A stretch of 49,546 nt of DNA from an uncultured Clostridia bacterium (lineage in GTDB: Bacteria; Bacillota; Clostridia; Oscillospirales; Acutalibacteraceae). Of this stretch, positions 8,872 through 18,397 are shown piece after piece. The notes beneath the pieces were generated by a model, which had not been told where the DNA came from, did not search any database, and worked only from the letters and a program-made list of their open reading frames with translations. Both the position numbers and the translations under genes were made by a program. Location of the stretch: contig CALFPM010000178.1 of assembly GCA_937919155.1 (NCBI GenBank), forward strand, positions 1-49,546, given 5' to 3'. The stretch's first letter is position 1, and each line of letters starts with the position of its first letter.

Positions 8872-10293
8872 ATGAAAAAAATTGTTTCACTTATTCTCGC
8901 TGCCGCAATGCTTCTGAGCTGCGGAATCACATCCTTTGCATTCGATAAAAAATCGATGACCGAGGATGAATGGAAAGAAGTTTATGCAGAGCTTCGTGAC
9001 GAAAACACCCTGCCGACACTCTGCGTAGGTGCAGACCAGACTCAGCTCAACCTCTGCTGGCACGCCGCAAAAGACAAGGCTCAGCCTAAAGTAAGACTTG
9101 CAAAGAATGCAGAAATGACAGACTACGTTGAATTCACGGGCGAAAACACTCCCGCCGAAAACGATGAGCAGCTTGTCTGCCGCGTCACAATGACAGGCAT
9201 TGAAGAAAACACCGTCTATTATTATCAGTATCTCAGCGAAAACGGCTGGAGCGAAGCTTATAAATATGAATCAAAAGGCTTTGACAGCTACAAAATGATG
9301 CTTATCGGTGACATTCAGATCGGCGGTCAGTCAACTGACAACCCCGAGGAGCAGTCCAGAATCGGTTATGTGTGGCAGAGCGTGCTTGATGAGGCTCTCA
9401 CCAAAAATCCCGACATCAGCTTCCTGCTTTCCCCCGGCGACAACACATCAACAGGCAAAGCCGCTGATGAATGGCAGACTCTCCTTATGCCTGAATACAC
9501 AAGAAATCTTCCCATGGCTCTTGCAATCGGCAACCACGACAAAAAGGGCATGATGTATGATTACTATACCCATATGCCCAACGAATTTTTCGGCAAATAT
9601 TTCACGGGTCTTGACAGAGATTTCTGGTTCCGCTACGGCGATGTGCTTTACCTTGTTTTTGACGCCTGCTCAGGCTCTGCAGCAGACCACAAGGCAATGG
9701 CAGAAGAAGCGGTAAGCAAGAATCCCGATGCAAAATGGCGCATCGGCGTTATGCATCAGGCTCTTTATGCACCCGGCATTGCGGCTCTTGAACCCGAAAC
9801 AGGCTTGCTTCTCAACGCAGTTTTCCAGCCTATCTTCACAATGTATGACCTTGACATAGTTTTCACAGGTCACACCCATATGCAGGGCAGAAGCCACTTC
9901 ATAAAGGACGGCATTGTTGTGGGCAAGGCTGAAAGCGGCAAAACCTACACCGACCCCAACGGCATCATTTATCTCAACACCAATGCCTGCTGCGACCAGG
10001 GTTCAATTGAAGGCATGGATAAATGGCCCCACACCGCATATTCATTTGAAAACGCAGATGTCACAACATACTCAACGGTTGAATTCACCGATTCAACAAT
10101 GTCAGTCAAGACATTCCGCGGTGACAACAGCGAGCTTCTTGACAGCATCACAATCGAGAAAACCAAGGATTTCAAGGATAAACCTGTCAGCAAGTTTATC
10201 CGCTCCACTCTTTACAAAGCGGTTGAACTTCTCGGTCTTGTTTATATGAAGATAGACGAGGTTGTTGTTGCAATCAGAGGCGGACATTTCTAA
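8872..10293 (+). CDS. Secreted purple-acid-phosphatase-like metallophosphoesterase
   Basis: Start taken at 8872 because AAGGAGGAG lies just upstream and the protein then begins with a signal peptide (MKKIVSLILAAAMLLSCGITSFA). After a fibronectin-like N-terminal domain (TVYYYQYLSENGWSEAYKYE), the calcineurin-like domain shows the metal-binding motifs MLIGDIQ, SPGDN, GNHD, VMHQALYA and FTGHTHMQGR. It probably hydrolyses phosphomonoesters outside the cell. It is a stand-alone gene divergent from the ABC transporter and followed by a strong terminator. An upstream in-frame ATG at 8803 would bury the signal peptide, so I rejected it. Confidence 0.88.
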   Translation: MKKIVSLILAAAMLLSCGITSFAFDKKSMTEDEWKEVYAELRDENTLPTLCVGADQTQLNLCWHAAKDKAQPKVRLAKNAEMTDYVEFTGENTPAENDEQLVCRVTMTGIEENTVYYYQYLSENGWSEAYKYESKGFDSYKMMLIGDIQIGGQSTDNPEEQSRIGYVWQSVLDEALTKNPDISFLLSPGDNTSTGKAADEWQTLLMPEYTRNLPMALAIGNHDKKGMMYDYYTHMPNEFFGKYFTGLDRDFWFRYGDVLYLVFDACSGSAADHKAMAEEAVSKNPDAKWRIGVMHQALYAPGIAALEPETGLLLNAVFQPIFTMYDLDIVFTGHTHMQGRSHFIKDGIVVGKAESGKTYTDPNGIIYLNTNACCDQGSIEGMDKWPHTAYSFENADVTTYSTVEFTDSTMSVKTFRGDNSELLDSITIEKTKDFKDKPVSKFIRSTLYKAVELLGLVYMKIDEVVVAIRGGHF

Positions 10294-10305
10294 TTAAGAC
10301 AGCAA

Positions 10306-10340
10306 AAAGGCTTGTGCAGATTTTGCACAAGCCTTTATTT
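10306..10340. terminator. Hairpin terminator between phosphatase and SpoIID-domain genes
   Basis: The 13-bp stem AAAGGCTTGTGCA/TGCACAAGCCTTT has an ATTTTAT tail on the plus strand and an A-run on the other side, so it can serve both converging genes. Confidence 0.85.
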
Positions 10341-12610
10341 TATGCCACATATGTAACCGTAAAGCAATGTGAACGGATTTTGTATTTCATCAGCGATGCC
10401 CTGAAAGCGTTGCCCTTCATTGTGACATTGCCGACTCTGATTGTAGTAATGTAGCCGCAATTCTGATTTATGCAGCTGTCGTGTTCAACAATTTCAAGCC
10501 ATTCGGCAGGGTTTTCACTGAGCACGATTTCATCGGAATAACCCTCAATGAGTTTTCTCATTTCTTCTGCAGAAATTTCAAAATCTGATGGAGCGGGGTC
10601 TTCGGGACTTGATACACCGCCTCTGAGATACGGGAACTGACCCGCTTTCCATACGCTTTCCGCAGATGCGGTTTTGCCCGCCGATGTTGAGAAATAAACA
10701 GTGTTTGCCGCCGCGCCGTTGTAATCAACATATTTTGCAACAGGCTTGTCCTCGGCGGTTGCCATTCCGAGATATTCAAGGCAGGCTTTGTGTATTTCCG
10801 TGCCCTCAAATTCAAAAGAACCGTCATATGCGTGCTGGCTGCTTTTCACAACAAAGTTGTTATACTTTGCATAGGTGTAAATCGCCGCCATCTGTGCTTT
10901 GACAGCTTCCCTGCCTGCGGAACTGTAGCCCATTTCTTTTTTCGTTGTTTTGCATATGTACTCAACAAGAGGGATATCCTGACCGCCGTATTTAACGGTT
11001 TCGGGAGTTGCGGAATCCGCTTTTATTGTTGTGGTTGGAAAATAGTGAGTCAATATCTGCTCATATGAGCTGCCGTTTTTCGCCATTTCAATGGCACCTT
11101 TCTGGCTCATTCCCACTCCGTGACCGTAGCCGTAAACCTTGAAAACAAACTTTCCGCCCTTTGCGACTGTTGCCTCTGCCGTTTCGGTCGCCTTACGGGT
11201 TGTTGTTTCAGGCTGAGTGGTGGTCGGCTTTGTTGTTGTCGGCTTGGTGGTTGTTGTGGTTGTGGTGGGTTTAGCGGTAGTTGTTGTGGTGGTCGGCTTG
11301 GTGGTTGTTGCCGTTGCGGCAATTGTTGTGACTATTTTCGTAACCTTTTCGGTGAGTGTCACCGTTGTTGCGGAAGTCAATGCATCCGAAGTTTCCGTTG
11401 AGGATAACTCCGTTGTTTCGGGAACGATTATCGTTATTCCCATATCTTCACCGTCAAGACCGCTTCCGCCGTAAAAATCATTTTCATCTTCAGCAAAGGT
11501 TGTCTGCTCCAAAAGATTAGGGCTGTCTGCATCAATAAGGGATGCCTGTGAATATCTGCTGCCAAGCACAATGGCGGCAACAAGACAAACAAGCGTTGCA
11601 AGCACTACGGCGCAGATTGCGATAAGCAATGCGGTCTTTTTTGTGTTTTTCTTTTCAGGAATATTGGGGTTAACAAGACCTGCCGCGCCCGAATGAGTTT
11701 CAAGCATTGAGCAAAGCTTGATAACCGCGGCGGCAATCAGGTGCTTTCTTTCTTCACCCGGGAGGGCAAAAACCCTTGCCGCATTTGCTCTTTCGGAATC
11801 GGCAACACAAACAATAACATAGCTTTCGCCGTCTTCATTGCCGTAAACCTCCGAAATTGCAATACCCATATCGGCATCTGCCGTTTCTTTTGATAATTTT
11901 GCACTCTGTGCAACAAAATCCTCTGCACTTTCTCCATCAACCGACTCATACACGCTCGAATCGGGAATAAATGCCTCTTCACTGTCAGGCACTGCAGAAA
12001 TTACGGAAAGCAAAGCCTTTGCACTGCCGCAGGACGAAACCGCAACAGTTTTTCCGCTGTCAATAACCTTTTTTACGCTGTCCCTGACCTGTGACATTGC
12101 AGGCTTTTTGGGGCGGCTGTCGGCAGGAAATGCCTGACGGAGAAGCCCGTCCAGTCCCAGAGCAAAAACCGCCTGAGTCCTGCCTGCTTCAAGGGGCATA
12201 AACACAACCATGCCCTCGCCCAGTTTCGCGGCAAATGAGGAATAAAGACCGTCATCGGACACAAAAACCTTTGATTTTTCGGGCACTGCAGTGTGAATAT
12301 CCCTTTCCTTTGAATCATCGGGCAGATTGCCCTGCAAGGCGGAGGAAATCGCAGTGTTTCTGACTATTTTTGAAGAAAAAAGCTTAAGTAAACGGAGCTT
12401 TGCACCAAGAAAAGCTGAAAGGGGCGCAGCCGCCACAACAATGCCGCCCTCACAGGCACATTTTGCAACAGCATCGGCAAAGGATGCGGCGTCACCGTAA
12501 TCCGCAGACGGCGCATCGGAATAATATTGCCTGAGTTTTTGCTCAAGATATGCAGCTTCACCTTGCACCGAAGAGGCACAAAGAGTGCATACACTCACCT
12601 TTCTTTTCAT
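10340..12610 (-). CDS. SpoIID/LytB-domain envelope protein with CinA-like N-terminus
   Basis: A 756-residue protein in three parts. Residues 1 to about 310 resemble the CinA fold: its last part (MGIAISEVYG...VFALPGEERKHLIAAAVIKLCSML) follows the CinA C-terminal amidase pattern, but catalytic competence is doubtful. A membrane segment (TALLIAICAVVLATLVCLVAAIVLG) follows near residue 335, then a long Thr/Lys/Pro-rich linker of TTTT and KPTT repeats. The outer domain is SpoIID/LytB-like (GYGHGVGMSQKGAIEMAK, EAVKAQMAAIYTYAK, VYFSTSAGKTASAESVW). The GHGVGMSQ block comes first instead of last, so the domain appears circularly permuted. Family members cut or help remodel peptidoglycan. It is 101 bp downstream of a sortase gene. 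Confidence 0.8.
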   Translation of the reverse strand: MKRKVSVCTLCASSVQGEAAYLEQKLRQYYSDAPSADYGDAASFADAVAKCACEGGIVVAAAPLSAFLGAKLRLLKLFSSKIVRNTAISSALQGNLPDDSKERDIHTAVPEKSKVFVSDDGLYSSFAAKLGEGMVVFMPLEAGRTQAVFALGLDGLLRQAFPADSRPKKPAMSQVRDSVKKVIDSGKTVAVSSCGSAKALLSVISAVPDSEEAFIPDSSVYESVDGESAEDFVAQSAKLSKETADADMGIAISEVYGNEDGESYVIVCVADSERANAARVFALPGEERKHLIAAAVIKLCSMLETHSGAAGLVNPNIPEKKNTKKTALLIAICAVVLATLVCLVAAIVLGSRYSQASLIDADSPNLLEQTTFAEDENDFYGGSGLDGEDMGITIIVPETTELSSTETSDALTSATTVTLTEKVTKIVTTIAATATTTKPTTTTTTAKPTTTTTTTKPTTTKPTTTQPETTTRKATETAEATVAKGGKFVFKVYGYGHGVGMSQKGAIEMAKNGSSYEQILTHYFPTTTIKADSATPETVKYGGQDIPLVEYICKTTKKEMGYSSAGREAVKAQMAAIYTYAKYNNFVVKSSQHAYDGSFEFEGTEIHKACLEYLGMATAEDKPVAKYVDYNGAAANTVYFSTSAGKTASAESVWKAGQFPYLRGGVSSPEDPAPSDFEISAEEMRKLIEGYSDEIVLSENPAEWLEIVEHDSCINQNCGYITTIRVGNVTMKGNAFRASLMKYKIRSHCFTVTYVA

Positions 12611-12711
12611 AGTAAATCTCCGTTTCTTAATTCTTCTTGTTGGTTTTTGTTATGAATGGTTTTAATGCCGTATCAGCGGAAAATTTCTTTCCGCTATGAA
12701 GTGCAGATTTT

Positions 12712-14727
12712 TTACCAGCGGGCATCCTGTGCATAAGGATTAACCGCTTTCTTGTTCGCATCATAATATGCCTGGGGATACTTGGGGTTGGGATTCTCAA
12801 CAACCTTTGAAGTGTCAACGCTGATGCTTTCTCCGTCACGCTTGAGTCTTGCAACAACTACAAGTCTTGCCTCGTTGAAATCATAGCAGCAGGTTGAGAG
12901 GGTGAGAATCTTGTCGCTGACATTGATATCAACACCTGTTGTGTAAAGCTTACGCTTGTCAAGTTCTTCAATGTAGCTTTCAAACTTGGAGGTCGATATA
13001 TCAATGAAGTTGTAGGGAAGAACATAGCCGTTGTCATCCTGCGGCTCGGAATTGGTGATGAATACGGCATAGACAAACCAGGTATAATCGCCGTAAATGG
13101 TGTTGCACTCAATAACAGGTGCAGATGCAAATCCCTCAACGGTGCGGTAGTTCTCAAGATTGCCGAAAATGTAGTCATCCGAACGCATATTGTGTCCGTA
13201 AATAACATTATTCTTATGAAGATTTCTGAAATCTGTCATGCGGTAATCAAAGAAAGGCACGCCGTAGGTTGTGTATTTGCCGTAAATGTCTTTCTTGAGA
13301 TAGTAATCATTATCAACACCCTGTGCAACGGGCAGGTTGATGTCAAGACCCTCAATGGATATCCAGCCTCTGAGGTCTTTGTTTGCCGCATAAAGCTGAC
13401 CGTACTTTGCAAGCATTCCCTCAGGGAAATCAACGCCGGGGAACTCGCTTTCAAGTCTGGAATCCACAACCGCGGTCTGGTCATGCTGATTGATATTTTC
13501 AATCATCTGATCCGCAACTTCCTGAGCGGTTTTGCGGAATCTCATGGGTTCAATAACATAAGTGTTTGCAATCATAACAAGGCAAACAACAATTGTTATT
13601 CCCGAAATTGCGAGCACGATTTTTCTTGCAATCTCGCTCTTTTTATTTTCGGGTTTCGCCTCTTCTTCTTTCTTTTCTTTCTTGTTTCTTTTCTTTTTCT
13701 CGGCTTCCTTTGCCTCAAACTCTTCTTCGGTCATATAACCGATTCCGCTGCTCATGGGTTCGGGTTCATAGAGCTTTTCGGGCTGCTGAGCCGCCTCATC
13801 ATAGTCATTACCGTCATCGGGAACATCAATCACAAAGCCTGCGGGAGCCTCGGGTTCCTGAATTTCGGGAACTTCTTCTCCGAGAAGAATTGCAAGCTCT
13901 CTCTGAAAATCATCACTGTCCGTGTCGATTGCGCCAACGGTAGCAGGAGTTTCTTCAATCTTTTCATCAGGAATAATGACCGTCTCTTCCCCGGGAGTTT
14001 CCTCTTCCTCGGGCAGATCCCATTCAATTTCCTCTTCGTCTGCTTCGAAAGCGGCAGGGTCAGTTACAAGCTGTGACGCTACGGAAAGCTCGGAATCAAC
14101 GGTTGCAATGCCTGCATTTGACTCGATTTCCGAAAGAATATCTCCAAAGCCTGTTTCCCCGTCCGAATCCGCCTTCAGCATATCAATCATGCTGAAAATA
14201 TCGTCCTTTGCGGAATCCGTTACGGGTTTTTCTTCCTCTTCGGGAGCAGGTTCATCTGCCTCGGCAACAAATTCCTCTGCCTCGGGCATTTCGGGTGCGG
14301 AAGGCTCATAAACATCGTCACTCTCATCATCAAGAGAAACAACGGGAATTTCATCCGAATAATATTCCTCGGGATTCATCCACAAATCATCAAGGGATGT
14401 TGCCTCATCCCCGTCCTGTGCGGCAGGGTCTGAAAGAGCAATTTTTGCAGGCTCTGCCTCTGCGGCGGTAAGCACGGACATAGGCTTGGGCACAATCACT
14501 TCGGGACCGCTGCCCACAATGTCATCATAAAGGCTCTGAAGCTCGCTTTCAATGCTTTTTTCCGTGTTTTCAATATCCTCGTGGAAGCCCTCAAAAAGCG
14601 GTGCCGCCTTTGAGCTTTCCTCAAGAAAATCCGTAAGATTTATTTCTGTTATTGCCTCATCATCCGCAATGGAGCTGAGTCCGTCCGGCAATGATGAAGG
14701 GTTCTTATCCTTGTTGTCGTTTGACAT
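12712..14727 (-). CDS. Class B sortase with long acidic N-terminal region
   Basis: A 671-residue protein. The C-terminal part is a class B sortase with catalytic His in IYGHNM, Cys in LTLSTCCYDF and Arg in EARLVVVARL. Just before it is one membrane segment (KIVLAISGITIVVCLVMIANTYVI, about residues 368-390). The first ~365 residues are strongly acidic (many E/D, EEE and PEEE runs), low in complexity and end in a Lys/Glu block. By the positive-inside rule they should be cytoplasmic, which is unusual for sortases, whose tails are normally short. GGAGG precedes the ATG. A second class B sortase lies 46 bp upstream. No obvious sorting-signal substrate is nearby. Confidence 0.9.
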   Translation of the reverse strand: MSNDNKDKNPSSLPDGLSSIADDEAITEINLTDFLEESSKAAPLFEGFHEDIENTEKSIESELQSLYDDIVGSGPEVIVPKPMSVLTAAEAEPAKIALSDPAAQDGDEATSLDDLWMNPEEYYSDEIPVVSLDDESDDVYEPSAPEMPEAEEFVAEADEPAPEEEEKPVTDSAKDDIFSMIDMLKADSDGETGFGDILSEIESNAGIATVDSELSVASQLVTDPAAFEADEEEIEWDLPEEEETPGEETVIIPDEKIEETPATVGAIDTDSDDFQRELAILLGEEVPEIQEPEAPAGFVIDVPDDGNDYDEAAQQPEKLYEPEPMSSGIGYMTEEEFEAKEAEKKKRNKKEKKEEEAKPENKKSEIARKIVLAISGITIVVCLVMIANTYVIEPMRFRKTAQEVADQMIENINQHDQTAVVDSRLESEFPGVDFPEGMLAKYGQLYAANKDLRGWISIEGLDINLPVAQGVDNDYYLKKDIYGKYTTYGVPFFDYRMTDFRNLHKNNVIYGHNMRSDDYIFGNLENYRTVEGFASAPVIECNTIYGDYTWFVYAVFITNSEPQDDNGYVLPYNFIDISTSKFESYIEELDKRKLYTTGVDINVSDKILTLSTCCYDFNEARLVVVARLKRDGESISVDTSKVVENPNPKYPQAYYDANKKAVNPYAQDARW

Positions 14728-14772
14728 GGTTTTTCCTCCGAATTTATACTTAATTTTTGATTTATTTTCTTA

Positions 14773-15756
14773 TCAGTTGGGGTTGGGCTGCCACTTTTCG
14801 GAATTCTTATAGGGATTGGTCTTGCCTTTTGCATTGTACCACACCTGCGGTCTGCGGTAGTCGGGGTTGTCCTTGACAAGTGAAGCATCGATTGCTTCGC
14901 TCTCTCCCTCGTGAAGAAGCCTGCCCACAACAACGAGTCTTGTGTCAACATTCTTGCCGTAGTCATAAATGCAGGTGGAAAGAGTGATTACCTTGTCTGT
15001 AGGCTCAAGCGAAACGCCTGTTTCATAGAGCTTGCGCTGATTGACCTGCTCAATGTAGCCAACCATATTGTTTTCACCCATGTCGGGGTAAATATAGTTG
15101 AAGAAATAGCCGTTATCGTCCTTAGGCTGAGTGTTTGAAAGGAAAACGGCGCAGATTTTGTAAGTATACTCACCTGTGAGTGTTTTGTACTTTATGATGG
15201 GGTTTCTGATGAAATGATTCTTGTCCCTGTAGTCATAAAGCGAGCGGAATGCCTGCTTGGGCACACCGTCAGACTTGCCTGTTGTGTGTCCGTGGATAAC
15301 CATATTCTTTGAAAGATGGTCGGGAAGGCAACGGTAATCCAGATAAATATTGCCGTAGTTATCCGCCGATGTTTCATATGTTGTCTTATTATAAAAATCC
15401 TTTTTGAGGTAGTAGCTGTTATCCTTGCCGAGAAGCACGGCGGTATCCATTTCCGTGCCGGGGATTGAAAGCCAGCCTGCAAGGTCATTGTTGATTGCGT
15501 ATGCCTGCTTAAGCTCCTCGAGAATGCCCTCGGGATACTGAGCCTGAGCCTTCATTGCATTTGATTTGACGCCCTCAAGCTCTGCGGATGCGGAATCAGC
15601 CTCAACGCCCTGAGCAAGCACAAGACCTGCGGTGTTTTCATCAATAACTGAGCCGTCCGAATTCTTTTTTGTGAAATTCACGATGGAAAGCACGGTCAGA
15701 AGCACGGCAACCGCCGCAAAAACCGCTGTAAGTATTACGGGAAGCTTTTTGTTCAT
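14773..15756 (-). CDS. Class B sortase
   Basis: A 327-residue sortase with an N-terminal signal anchor (LPVILTAVFAAVAVLLTVLSIV) and a class B catalytic domain. The active-site triad is visible as His in MVIHGHTTGK, Cys in VITLSTCIYD and Arg in DTRLVVVGRL. The LAGWLSIPGTEMDTAVLLGKDNSYYLKKDFY region is typical of SrtB. It joins surface proteins to the envelope or polymerises pilins. The ATG overlaps the stop of cinA by four bases (ATGA), so translation is coupled, and GGAGG lies within the end of cinA. Confidence 0.93.
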   Translation of the reverse strand: MNKKLPVILTAVFAAVAVLLTVLSIVNFTKKNSDGSVIDENTAGLVLAQGVEADSASAELEGVKSNAMKAQAQYPEGILEELKQAYAINNDLAGWLSIPGTEMDTAVLLGKDNSYYLKKDFYNKTTYETSADNYGNIYLDYRCLPDHLSKNMVIHGHTTGKSDGVPKQAFRSLYDYRDKNHFIRNPIIKYKTLTGEYTYKICAVFLSNTQPKDDNGYFFNYIYPDMGENNMVGYIEQVNQRKLYETGVSLEPTDKVITLSTCIYDYGKNVDTRLVVVGRLLHEGESEAIDASLVKDNPDYRRPQVWYNAKGKTNPYKNSEKWQPNPN

Positions 15757-16997
15757 TCTTTTTTTTCCTCCATATATTTTCTGGCAAGGTTAAGAGCACG
15801 GGAGCCTGTTACATAGCGGTTATATTCCCTGTCGCTTCTGCCTGTTTCTATTTTTTCACAGACCTGCACACCCTCAGCGTCAAGAGCAACAAAGCTCAGA
15901 CCAACGGGTTTGCTTGTGCCATCACTGCCGGGACCTGCAATGCCTGTGACGGAAATTCCGATGTCTGCACCCGAAACACGGCGTATGCCTGCCGCCATTT
16001 CTCTTGCAGTCTGCTCGCTGACGGCGCCGTATTTTTCAAGAGTTTCCGTATTGACGCCGAGAATTTTGTGTTTTATTTCATTTGAATAAGTTACCGCACC
16101 GAAACCGAAAACGCTGCTTGCACCTGCAATGTCCGTTATTCTTTTGGAAATATAGCCTGCGGTGCAGCTCTCCGCCGTGGCGATTGTCAGCTTCTTTTCT
16201 TTGAGCAGTTCAACAACTCTCTCTTCAATGCTCTGAGCATCGATGCCGTAAACATAACTGCCAAGCCTTGATTTTATATCGTCAATAACAGGTTTGCAAA
16301 GCTTTTCCGCTTCGCTTTCACTGCCTGCTTTTGCGGTTACCCTGAGGAGAGCCTCGCCTTTTTTCGCATAGGGTGCAACGGTTGGATTTTCATTTTCAAG
16401 CAAATCCGCGCAAAGCTCTGCCATTGCACTTTCGCCGATACCCATCGTCCTCACCGTGTGAGAAACGATTGCGCCCTCTGCATATTCCGAGAGAAAAGGC
16501 ACAACGCTTTTCTGATACATAGGTGCCATTTCATAGGGCGGTCCGGGAAGAATAACAAGGCATTTGCCGTTTTTCTTTATGCCGATACCCGGCGCGGTGC
16601 CGTTGTCATTTTCAAAAACCGTCTGTCCCTCAGGCACATAAGCCTGCCTGAGATTGCTTTCGGGCATATCGATGCCCTTTGATTTGAAATAGGAAGTTAT
16701 TTTTTCTGCTATTTCGGCATTGAACTGCAGCTCACAGCCCATAACTTCACAACAGATATCTCTTGTGATATCGTCCTGAGTGGGACCGAGTCCGCCCGTT
16801 GCAATAACAATATCGCTTCTGCCAAGAGCGGTTTCAAGGGCGGCGGCAAGCCTTTGGGCATTGTCGCCCACGGTTGTGTGGCGAAGAACGGAAATGCCCA
16901 GCTTTGCAAGCTCAAGGGAAAGATATCTTGAGTTGGTGTTAAGTATATCGCCAAGCAATATTTCCGTGCCAACGGAAAGTATTTCGCAAACCGCCAT
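15753..16997 (-). CDS. cinA: CinA family nicotinamide-nucleotide amidase / competence-damage protein
   Basis: A 414-residue two-domain protein. The N-terminal MoCF/COG1058 domain (EILSVGTEILLGDILNTNSRYLS, VIATGGLGPTQDDITRD) is followed from about residue 255 by the CinA amidase domain (TIATAESCTAGYISKRITDIAGAS, GISVTGIAGPGSDG). The enzyme deamidates NMN during pyridine nucleotide recycling, and the N-domain has ADP-ribose pyrophosphatase activity in studied members. Good AGGAG upstream. Its 3' end overlaps the downstream sortase gene. Confidence 0.95.
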   Translation of the reverse strand: MAVCEILSVGTEILLGDILNTNSRYLSLELAKLGISVLRHTTVGDNAQRLAAALETALGRSDIVIATGGLGPTQDDITRDICCEVMGCELQFNAEIAEKITSYFKSKGIDMPESNLRQAYVPEGQTVFENDNGTAPGIGIKKNGKCLVILPGPPYEMAPMYQKSVVPFLSEYAEGAIVSHTVRTMGIGESAMAELCADLLENENPTVAPYAKKGEALLRVTAKAGSESEAEKLCKPVIDDIKSRLGSYVYGIDAQSIEERVVELLKEKKLTIATAESCTAGYISKRITDIAGASSVFGFGAVTYSNEIKHKILGVNTETLEKYGAVSEQTAREMAAGIRRVSGADIGISVTGIAGPGSDGTSKPVGLSFVALDAEGVQVCEKIETGRSDREYNRYVTGSRALNLARKYMEEKKE

Positions 16998-17012
16998 TTC
17001 CTTTTCTCCTTT

Positions 17013-17190
17013 CAGTCGAATGATTTGGCTTCGCCATGAATTGACTCCGTCATAAATTCTCGCTTTGCTCCATGAATTGAATTGTTATCACAATTCATTA
17101 TAATCGGTCATAGGCAGAGCCTATCCGAAATGCACCAAAGGTGCAAATCATGCAACGAAGTTGCAATTCATGATAAAATCAACTAATGCC
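17013..17190. repeat. Cluster of short hairpin repeats
   Basis: The gap between thiI and cinA is made of short palindromes separated by GAATTGA/AATCAT-like links: TGGCTTCGCCA, AATTGTTATCACAATT, ATAGGCAGAGCCTAT, TGCACCAAAGGTGCA and TGCAACGAAGTTGCA. This looks like a degenerate array of hairpin-forming units. Confidence 0.6.
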
Positions 17191-17203
17191 GCGAGGCAAA
17201 TCA

Positions 17204-18379
17204 TTAATATGCGCTTATGGGCACAAATCTTGCATTCTTTGCGGCTTCCTCAACAAGTCTGTCAACTTCAAGTGCCTTTTCGCATTCCTCAACATAATCA
17301 ATGGTGGGTTTTGTTCGGGGATGCTTGGGAGTGAACACGGTGCAACAGTCTTCATAGGGAAGTATCGATATATCAAACGTTTCAATCTTTCTGGAAATCG
17401 CAACAACCTCGTCCTTATCCATACCGATGAGAGGACGGAAAACGGGCATTTCGCAAACTGCATCGGTGCAGGCAATTGCAGGCATTGTCTGACTTGCAAC
17501 CTGTCCCACGCTTTCGCCCGTGATGAGTGCGCCTGCATTATCCTTTGCGGCAATTATCTGCGACACTCTCATCATCATGCGGCGCATAATAACTGTAAAT
17601 ATATCTTCGGGGCAATTGTCTTTGATAAGCTCCTGAATCTCTGTGAAAGGTACAACCCAAAGAGTGATTCTGCCCGAATATTTGCTGACCTGCCTGAGAA
17701 GCGAATGAACTTTCTGTTCAGCTCTTTCGCTTGTGTAAGGAGGCGAAGCAAAGTGAATTGCAATAAGTTCAAGACCTCTTTTTGCCATCATATAAGCGGC
17801 AACGGGGCTGTCGATACCGCCCGAAATAAGCACTGCCGCTCTGCCTGAGGAGCCTGTGGGCATACCGCCCGCACCCTTTATCTGCTTGCCGTGGATATAG
17901 GCATGGGTATCTCTGATTTCAACGGTAACAACCATATCGGGGTTGTGAACGTCAACAACAAGGTGAGGGAATTTTCGGAGCAGGAAGCCGCCTGTTTCCC
18001 TGCAGATTTCAGGTGAAGTGAGGGGGAATTTTTTGTCCGAACGCTTTGCTTCAACCTTGAAACTGCGGATTCCGAGAAGCTGGGGAGCCAGATATTCTTC
18101 AGCACTTCTCAGAATTGTTTCCATATCTTTTTCAACTGCCGCCGCTCTTGAGAAACCTGCAATTCCGAACACCTTGCCCATTCTCTCAATTGCCTCGTCA
18201 AAGTCAACGTTATCGTCAACGGGCTCTGCAATGATTGTTGACTGAGCGATTGTGAATTTGAATTTTCCTGCGCTGTCAAGTCTGCGGCGCATATTTTTGA
18301 CGAGCATATCCTCAAAAGTTCTTCTGTTGAGACCCTTGAGAGCAAGCTCTCCGTTTTTGATAAGAATTATTTCCTTCAT
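17204..18379 (-). CDS. thiI: tRNA 4-thiouridine synthase ThiI
   Basis: A 391-residue protein that adenylates tRNA U8 and transfers sulfur to form 4-thiouridine, and may also act in thiazole synthesis. It has a ferredoxin-like and THUMP region (about residues 1-165), then a PP-loop ATPase (LISGGIDSPVAAYMMAKRG, about 184-202). The C-terminal rhodanese domain of the enterobacterial enzyme is absent, as is usual in Gram-positives, where a partner desulfurase supplies sulfur directly. The cysteine desulfurase gene ends only 18 bp upstream, which fits. Confidence 0.95.
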   Translation of the reverse strand: MKEIILIKNGELALKGLNRRTFEDMLVKNMRRRLDSAGKFKFTIAQSTIIAEPVDDNVDFDEAIERMGKVFGIAGFSRAAAVEKDMETILRSAEEYLAPQLLGIRSFKVEAKRSDKKFPLTSPEICRETGGFLLRKFPHLVVDVHNPDMVVTVEIRDTHAYIHGKQIKGAGGMPTGSSGRAAVLISGGIDSPVAAYMMAKRGLELIAIHFASPPYTSERAEQKVHSLLRQVSKYSGRITLWVVPFTEIQELIKDNCPEDIFTVIMRRMMMRVSQIIAAKDNAGALITGESVGQVASQTMPAIACTDAVCEMPVFRPLIGMDKDEVVAISRKIETFDISILPYEDCCTVFTPKHPRTKPTIDYVEECEKALEVDRLVEEAAKNARFVPISAY

Positions 18380-18397
18380 TTTACTCTCCGTTTATTT

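Noticed and set aside
11120..11474. Gly/Cys- and Val-rich frames on the plus strand
   Set aside because: They are the reverse complement of the Thr/Pro-rich linker of the SpoIID-domain protein.
13192..14076. 294-codon plus-strand frame opposite the long sortase gene
   Set aside because: It mirrors the acidic low-complexity region of the sortase, lacks family similarity and has no ribosome binding site; it is a shadow frame.
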